A stretch of DNA of 64,000 bases from assembly GCF_040954835.1 (NCBI RefSeq), contig NC_090714.1, forward strand, positions 1,600,501 through 1,664,500, in the 5' to 3' direction. The notes under the pieces were generated by a model. The model saw nothing but the letters and a program-made list of their open reading frames with translations. It did not search any database and was not told the origin of the DNA. Position numbers and translations under genes: made by a program. The first letter of the stretch is position 1. The number at the start of each line of letters is the position of its first letter. Positions 57,386-64,000 of this stretch are shown piece by piece. This DNA comes from Lepisosteus oculatus. Its lineage: Eukaryota > Chordata > Actinopteri > Semionotiformes > Lepisosteidae.

Positions 57386-60300
57386 CTACAGAAGCCTTCT
57401 AGGGACACCATGACTTTGCTTTAATACATTTTCCTTCAACATTATTAGAAGTGTGTTCTTTCTAAACATATTCAGCATACCATACCTCAATCTATTTCAG
57501 AAATAGATTAAGAGAGAAAGATAATTATTTGATTATGGTTTATATTTATTCCTTATACAGATTTGTGACTTTAACTCTTTAATCACTTCTGCATCCAGAA
57601 TTAATTTTCTTCATATATCAGAACACTTGACAATGTCTGCTATGATTGGAATGGTGTTCTCAACTGATGTATCGCAAAGGAGAAACTCAGTGCTGCAGAC
57701 TCATTATAAAAACATGCTTTGCTATTAGAGTCCTCTGTATTTAAAAAAATAATAGTGATTGATGAGAGTGTTGTCATTTTACTTAACTAAGGAGTTTGAG
57801 ACAATACTTTGAGACGGAGAATTTGCTTTCCAATATTTTTGATGCCCTATATTGGGTGATGATGTTTTTAACCTATTGAACAGCTTCCTTCCATTTTCAC
57901 TGAGAATTGGTCTAATGGTTTGATTCGTTTAAACTAGTAGGGTGACTTTTCTAAATAATCAGTAGAGTCTGAAATAATTCTTTATTTGTTTCTCTGTGTG
58001 GTTTTAGTTTTTCCTCATGTACTCAAACAACCCCGTCACCTCTGAGCTTTCATTTTCATCCTTTGATTTCTGTAAATCCTTTCTCTCCTAAAAAACTGGC
58101 ATCATCGTTTCCTCCTGGTCTCCCCTTCGTAGACACAACCCATTATTAATGAATTGGTGTTACTACTTTTACCATTTTGAAAAATCCAGGGATGTGAAGG
58201 ACCATGAACATCTTCCTCCACAGTGGTCACCTATCCCCTCTCAGAAAGACCAGAAACTTGCATGAAATGTATTGTTAATCTAATCCCTGCCAGAGGAGCA
58301 TTTACAATAAACTAACACAGGGGTGTGAAGACATATAGCCCTCTTTTTCTCTGAGATTCACTGGATTGTTTCTGGCATACAAGTTGTAACTCAGATCTGC
58401 TCACATCAGTTCAGGTCCATCTCCCAGCAGGTTGCTTTAGTTTGCCAAAGCACATTCCTTGTGATCCAGATCCATTGGATCCTGCATTTACTTTCTTACT
58501 GAGCTTGACCACTAACCTCTTTGATGCTTGTTTGACAACAAGCAGCCCCAGGCCTCTCCAAAGTTACTCTCCCACAAAAGCTCTACAGCCAGCCTCAGCC
58601 AGGAGACTCTATATTCTCCATTTCTCTGAAACTCAGGGATGAGAGACTGGCATTTCCTGAGCTTTCGATCATGTGCCTCTGTTCTCTTCCCCAGGGCACT
58701 GTCAATTCAATGAGGTCTCCCAAAAGTCAATGTCAAGCTGACTATTGACTACTGACTATTGACTATTGATGATGGTTAGACTTTGGTGTGTCCTGAGATG
58801 TTGCATTAAAAAAAGCAGTTTAAAAATAGATGTCTGGCTGTCAATCATTGTCATATAAATGTAATTGTGAGTTTATTTTTATAGTTTTAACCACAGCCAT
58901 GACCATTTCTTCTGGTTTTTGGATATGGATGTATTAAAGGTCACATTTTGGGTTCTGAAATTCAAAATTATTGATGCTACCGGGCTGTGGATTTCTCAGG
59001 GAGATCACCTCCATAACCATAGCCATATCTAACAGTGTTTCAGTCTTCATACCCATGACCCACAAATGATGTGAAAACATTACTGAAGTGTCTCAAGGAA
59101 AACAATGCCCGTGTTATTTTTCCAATTCTGTTTGAGTAACTCAAGATCTATGCATCTCAGCCAGTGACAACTGCCACTGTGGGAAGGTCCTTTTCCAAAC
59201 TGATGTGTGTGAAGTCCGAGCAAAGACAGGCTGTCTGACCTCTTGCTGCTAGCCACAGAGAAAGATATCAGGACAGACAGTAATGAGGCCATTAATATAT
59301 TTAAGAACATGGCTCACAGAAGGGTACTCTTTAAAAAATAAAAGTAGTTATGTGGTACAGTATGTACAGAATGTGTAAACACTATACAAATAATGAAATA
59401 CAGGAAAACTTTATTTTATACTGCTAAATTGCTTTTCGTTGTGCTTATTGTTTATGTCTAGGTTTTTAATTGCATGTGTCCTTTTAAAATTGTGTGCTCA
59501 TTTTCCATTTTTCCCTGGTAGAGGGTTCTGTGCATGACACTGAAGGCTGTTTCTGAGTTCTCTCTGGTACTGTGTATCTAGCAAGCAGGTTACATATTTG
59601 TCTGTTCTTATTTGGAATGACTGTAACCTACACAAAATGTGTGATTGTGCTTTTTGCATTTTCAGCTCCATGAATTATTTGTACTGGCTCCATGCATTTC
59701 TAAAAGCTAAGTTAGGCACAGTTGAATTTGTGTGCTTTCAGATGAATGCCTTTAAACCAGGTTTCATGAACTAGCAACCCAGAAGTGGTAACTGAAATGA
59801 GCACTGGTCCTAACTACGTATTTAAAATATACTCTCAAATTTCTTACTGATAAGGACAAGGGTCGGTGGAAAGAAAACTTGGTACTTGACATACTTCATT
59901 TTTACATTAGTCATTTCTGTTATCTGTATTTAGTAAAGCTGAGGGCAAATGTTATTCTTTTTCTGAATTATTTTACCATGTTCTTCTGTTTTTGCACTCG
60001 TGACTTTGTTCATAAGTCATGGAAAATAATTTGTAATGCTTTTTTTTTTACTTTGTGACATGTTTATGGTACGTCATATTTACGTTATTTCTACACTTGC
60101 TATTTCGTTCAGGTGTTGTTCAAAATGCCCTGCACTGAAACATGCCTAGGTGTTGGCCCTTTCATCATCGAAGAGCTCCAAACAAGCTTACCTCTTAAAG
60201 TAAAGGAACCTCAATCTCCAAGAATGACTGTCACCTGAGTCTTTGCAAATTGGTTCTGTATATCTAACAGAAATCCTTGCACAGCCTTCTAACATCTCAA

Positions 60301-60842
60301 AGATTGAAATATGCTTTTACCCCATCCTCTCTGGCATGTGCAATAAGTTTTATACAGACATCCCAGAGAGACAAGATGAAATAACATGACCCCGTGCAGC
60401 TCACATCACATCAACTACAGAGAGTCCACATGCGCCAGAGACTCCACTTGTTTCCGCCCGTCTCTTTTTAATCTTTTTCTTCTTTTATCAGATACAATGA
60501 AATCATTCACGGATATTTCTCTTTGTTTGCAATTCATCTATTATGAATAAGATTGGACTAAGGGAGATAGGAGAATAGCTCTGTTCTTACAATAAAAATG
60601 CTCATGGTCATGAAAAGGTTCTAGGTTCAGGGTCATGTATTCAAAAAAGGTTTTCAAAATGAGCTTGACAATGCAGTAGTATGTCTTTCTAACATACAGT
60701 AAGACACTAGGTGACTATGACATTATGCTTAAAGTAACAGAGGGGTTTGACATTTTAATTTTTGGTGGGACTTTCTACCAAAATCGAGGAGACCTTGCAG
60801 TCCTATGGTTAGATCTAGATAATTCCAAAATGTAATCCTTAC
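57386..60842. other. Spacer of the inverted duplication
   Basis: About 3.45 kb without counterpart in either arm. It contains the hAT relic at 59.06-59.34 kb and a short direct repeat of GACTATTGACTA-type units at 58739-58770. The rest is AT-rich and unrecognised. Confidence 0.5.
59060..59345 (+). pseudogene. hAT transposase C-terminal domain remnant
   Basis: Plus-strand translation gives LLKCLKENNARVIFPILFE, then a stop, then LKIYASQPVTTATVGRSFSK and VKSEQRQAV. After another frame change it ends AINIFKNMAHRRVLFKK and a stop at about 59335. The block TTATVERSFSKLK is the signature of the hAT dimerisation region. Only the C terminus survives; neither terminal repeat was found. It belongs to a different, older element from the hAT at 17-18.4 kb. 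Confidence 0.75.
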
Positions 60843-61026
60843 ATTTTGGCTCAAGCCCAGGCTGTGGTGTTTCTCTGAGCCAAGATGGCTTCTGAGCAGG
60901 CAGGGATCTGGAAGCAGGTGTGCGTTATTGAGCTGGACACACCTGGCCGTTCAACATGAGGATTGTCGGGCTTTTGGGATAGGTTCCCATGGAATTAGCC
61001 AAGCCCCTGTAATTAACGAAGAGGCA

Positions 61027-61033
61027 TATAAAA
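61027..61033 (+). promoter_or_regulatory. TATA-like box, right arm
   Basis: TATAAAA within GAGGCATATAAAAGTGAAGT, the counterpart of 57188-57194. Transcription from here would run away from the centre, opposite to the left arm. Confidence 0.4.
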
Positions 61034-61301
61034 GTGAAGTTTGAGTGGAAAGCATTCATATTGTGCTTTGAATTGGAGAGGAACATGAGAAGTATTCAGT
61101 GTGGGTTTTCTAATGTTCCTGTGGCCCTGGAATAGTGGGATCTATTTGGTGAGAAGAGCAAGATGTCAATAGCTTTGAAAATTCAACCAGAACACTATTA
61201 CTGAAGCCAGCTGATCTGTGGAATTTGACAAGCTGAGCTGTGGCTGGGAGATGCAATAGGCGATGCTGCCAGTAGGGGGAGCTGGCTGTTCTTCTGTACA
61301 G

Positions 61302-61570
61302 CCTCTGGAGGTACTATGTCCCCTCTGCATAAAGGGGGCTTCATGGGCATGTATAATACCTTGCATTTATCCACAGTGTATGTCTTATCATGATGTTGTG
61401 GAATCTAATCTTTGTCACAAGAACCTCATTTCAAGGGACTAGGTTTGGAGGCTCTTGAGTGAAGCTGTATACCAGGAAGAGCCCAGTGTGTTCCTGTCTG
61501 TGGGATACAGAAACCCAGCTTGACCCTGCTGCACAGCCAGTGAGGAGAGATCCCTACACTGAAATCCCAG
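61302..61570 (+). other. Exon-like block, right arm
   Basis: It lies between acceptor CTGTTCTTCTGTACAG and donor CCCAGGTAGGAC and is the counterpart of 56522-56775. The frame open on the left is broken here by stops, for example TGA within CTCTTGAGTGAAG. If the unit codes for a protein, this copy is a pseudogene; if it is an RNA gene, that does not matter. Confidence 0.35.
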
Positions 61571-62057
61571 GTAGGACACTGCTGTACTCGGCTCAGCTGT
61601 TGAAAGGGTTAGCAGTTTAACGTACTCTGGATAAAAGCAACAGTCCAACACCCCAGTCCTTTTGTGCTAAAGGGAGCTTCCTCACAGCATCTCCACTGAA
61701 GAGGGTGTGGTGTGGAGATCCTTCAATTATGTGGGTAAGGTTGAGGAGCTCTCTATGCCTGAGAGTCCAGAGTGTGACTGGCCTAGGTAGGAATGTTGCT
61801 GGTATTGAACTGTGTTTCTGAGACCATGTTACAAAGTCAGAACTTGGTCATGTAACCTCTTTCCTTGCCCCCTGCAAGAAAGTGCCCGGTAGATCACGTT
61901 GGAAGAATGGAGGCTGGCAACTGAAACTCCCCAACAGGAATGGGACATCCTCCACACTGCATCTGTAATGTGGAACCAAGATGTGGTTTGTATGCTGATC
62001 CTCTGACCTTCTGTCAGAACCTTGACCCAGATCTTGTAGCAACTGTATTGTCTGTGC

Positions 62058-62063
62058 AATAAA
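62058..62063 (+). terminator. Poly(A) signal, right arm
   Basis: AATAAA within CTGTGCAATAAAGTGAAGGT, the counterpart of the left-arm signal at 56109-56114. Confidence 0.5.
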
Positions 62064-63544
62064 GTGAAGGTGTCACTGGAAGTCTGTTGTGTACAGCCAT
62101 TAACTTCTATGAACTGTCCTCTGGTGTTGTGGTAGCACTGTATATTCTCCAGTGCTTTATTGATCTGAAGATCAGTGGAAGGATAGTAGATAATAGTACC
62201 TTCAAGGGTAGCTTTTCTTAGGCAACAGCGTTACCTGGAGGAGAATGGCTATATCTTAATCTGTATATGGAGAAAGTTGGAGAGGTCTCCTGTTTGGTCT
62301 TGGAGATAAATCTTGTACTAACACTTGAGCTTCAGTTATGCAGATATCACACCTGTAATGCACAAATTTAACTAGCCTGAGCCCTGCAACTGCAGACGTC
62401 TACTAGTGTGGACAGGACATATTGAATAGCTTGAGAGGTGCAACTACAGAAGAACCCTGGTATGGACAGGACCAAGGGAGCACAGGCTTGTCAGTGCTGC
62501 TACAGCACAGCAACCAAGGTGCCAAGCTGGGAGATGACGGGGTCTCCTGGCTGGAGTGGGCCTGTTCCACCTCAGGTGTGGCAGCTTCTGCAGGCTGGTT
62601 TCCTTCTTCAAAGGTGCGGAGTAGCTTAACTGGCATGAATCCTGAAAATGCCCTGCAATCCTACCTGCCTGCCCAGGCACCTCCAACCCCTTGGAGATGC
62701 CTTTTCTGTAACCGGCTGTACTAGAGCAGGGATCTCCAGTCCTCATCCTGAAAACTGCGAATGGAGCTCAGTTATACAAAGCAACCACTATCTAACTATG
62801 AGCACTGGAGGAAGATCTTATGCTGCTTTGTAAGTGCATCACTCACTGATGGGAGATCCTTGTAGGGTCTTCTGGGTTTTGTTGCAACTCTTTCAAATTT
62901 TTACACCACCTGGGTGGTTAGTCCAGGTCCTTAATGGTCATTTAATAAGTGTAGAACCTGCTGAGCTCGGACTCCCCAAAAGCAGGGGTGAGAGCGTTTC
63001 AGCTTCATCTAGAGCACATACAGTTTTGCTAAAGTGCAGGGATGGAGTACATTTATTTTAGTAATTTAGATTTAATTGGAAATACTTAGACTGTGAGACG
63101 AGAGCTATACCCTAACATTTCAGGATCTAACTTATCTTCATGCTCAGAAGGGTTTTGACATATTGACATTTATCCTACTGCAGTCATTTCGCTACTGCAC
63201 AAATCTGAAGTAGGCTGTGCTTTGCATATTCCAGCAGTATCTGGGGATATGAGAAATGAATTGAATGGGTTCCAGTTAGTCTAGACTGGAATTTAAAAGT
63301 AACAAGGTTAACATCCCTACACTTTAGGCTTCATGGACATCCCTTAAACATATCATCCAAATGACTGAACCTCTTACAGAGAGAGGTAAGATAGAAGAGC
63401 ACCTACAGCTCTCTCCCACCCCACTCACTACTTACCATAACAGTCTTGTTTTTCAGGATCTGTACCAGTCCTGAGTAGACTCAAATGTGCATAATATGAG
63501 ATCAAGCTACAAGGTTTTAATACTGTTGCTTGTTTTTTTCCCAG

Positions 63545-63565
63545 ATATGATTCCTGGCTGAAGAG
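63545..63565 (+). other. 21-nt micro-exon candidate, right arm
   Basis: Acceptor TTGTTTTTTTCCCAG, then 21 bases (ATATGATTCCTGGCTGAAGA, then G), then donor GTGAGG. The left arm keeps the same length and both splice signals at 54574-54594, with differences only inside the block. Confidence 0.4.
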
Positions 63566-63578
63566 GTGAGGAGGTTTT

Positions 63579-63735
63579 ATTGGAGAAAGCTCCAGAGACA
63601 AGCTCTGTCAGCTGGGGAGGCTGGAGTATTCCTATTGGTCAGTTGCTCATATGCCGAGGAGCTGTTTGCATTGGTTAATAAGAGGCATATATTCAATTTC
63701 TATTGACCAGACGTAAAGATCTGAGCAGCCAATCA
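63579..63735 (+). promoter_or_regulatory. CCAAT-box cluster
   Basis: Three ATTGG (63579, 63634, 63670) and one CCAAT (63729-63733) within about 155 bases, a spacing pattern typical of NF-Y-bound promoters. Several are kept in the left arm (ATTGG 54383-54387, CCAAT 54420-54424 and 54556-54560). It could drive a second transcript outward of the micro-exon, or be read from the other strand. Confidence 0.35.
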
Positions 63736-64000
63736 GATTGTTTTCTAGGTAGCCAGTGACTAGATGCTAGATGACAATCTTCATACACTCCAGGCAGGTG
63801 TGGCCGCCATAGTGTGTTCGTATAGTAGAGAGTTTTAAAAGTGTGGGACTCACAAGTCAGTGTTCTTGTGGTCAGTGAAGCAGAAGATTTTAATGACTAA
63901 CTATAAATCAAGTAAATGCAGTAAAAACCAAGTTAAAAGTACATCATTGTCTAAAAGGAATTAAATTGCATGTTATCCTAGTGCCCTTACTAAATTACAA

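Larger units (their letters stand above)
60843..64000 (+). repeat. Right arm of a large inverted duplication (continues past window)
   Basis: The plus-strand mirror of the left arm. It begins at TTTTGGCTCAAGCCCAGGCT, with CAAGATGGC at 60882-60890, TATAAAA at 61027-61033, the exon-like block 61302-61570, AATAAA at 62058-62063, the micro-exon 63545-63565 and a CCAAT cluster at 63579-63735. The last 130 bases (for example AAGTAAATGCAGTAAAAACC and CTAGTGCCCTTACTAAATTA) still match the left arm near 53760-53890, so the true end lies beyond the window. Its own frames are short. Confidence 0.85.

Noticed and set aside
1-64000. CRISPR arrays, bacterial operons or integrated prokaryotic DNA
   Set aside because: No regular spaced repeats or dense coding were seen; composition and content are typical of a vertebrate chromosome.

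Overview
The window reads as vertebrate nuclear DNA, most likely from a ray-finned fish. The one clear protein gene is a single-exon ELFN1 orthologue. The repeat set is fish-like: V-SINEs, a 5S rRNA-derived SINE3, L2/CR1-type LINE pieces, Tc1 and hAT DNA transposons, and Penelope-like tails carrying hammerhead-like motifs. The combination fits a ray-finned fish, perhaps a slowly evolving non-teleost such as gar, bowfin or sturgeon. The species itself cannot be read from the sequence.

Layout. 0-6.4 kb: upstream flank of elfn1, AT-rich, with a reversed V-SINE, an inverted set of Penelope-like tails and one forward V-SINE. 6.4-9.7 kb: elfn1 coding exon and 3' UTR, much richer in GC than its flanks. 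9.7-44 kb: a large AT-rich interval with no gene I can recognise. It holds old LINE, SINE, Tc1 and hAT copies, with a dense nest at 16.4-19.2 kb, plus one small GC-rich island at 20.0-20.3 kb. 44.3-50.3 kb: a GC- and CpG-rich zone with E2F-like sites. It has strong splice signals and AATAAA sites that can be read as two converging three-exon transcripts and a third plus-strand transcript. I do not recognise products, and they may be non-coding. 51.4-52.7 kb: a 5'-truncated LINE. 53.75-64.0 kb: a large inverted duplication, arms about 3.2-3.6 kb or longer, around a 3.45 kb spacer that contains the C-terminal end of a hAT transposase. The right arm runs off the window.

The most interesting parts are the inverted duplication, whose two diverged arms keep the same TATA box, splice sites, 21-nt micro-exon, poly(A) signal and CCAAT cluster; the convergent spliced loci with similar promoters; and the hammerhead-like Penelope tails. 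No operons, CRISPR arrays, rRNA genes or intact tRNA genes were seen. Most of the window outside elfn1 is ordinary intergenic DNA with decayed mobile elements. All similarity calls are from memory of family consensus sequences; nothing was aligned by machine.
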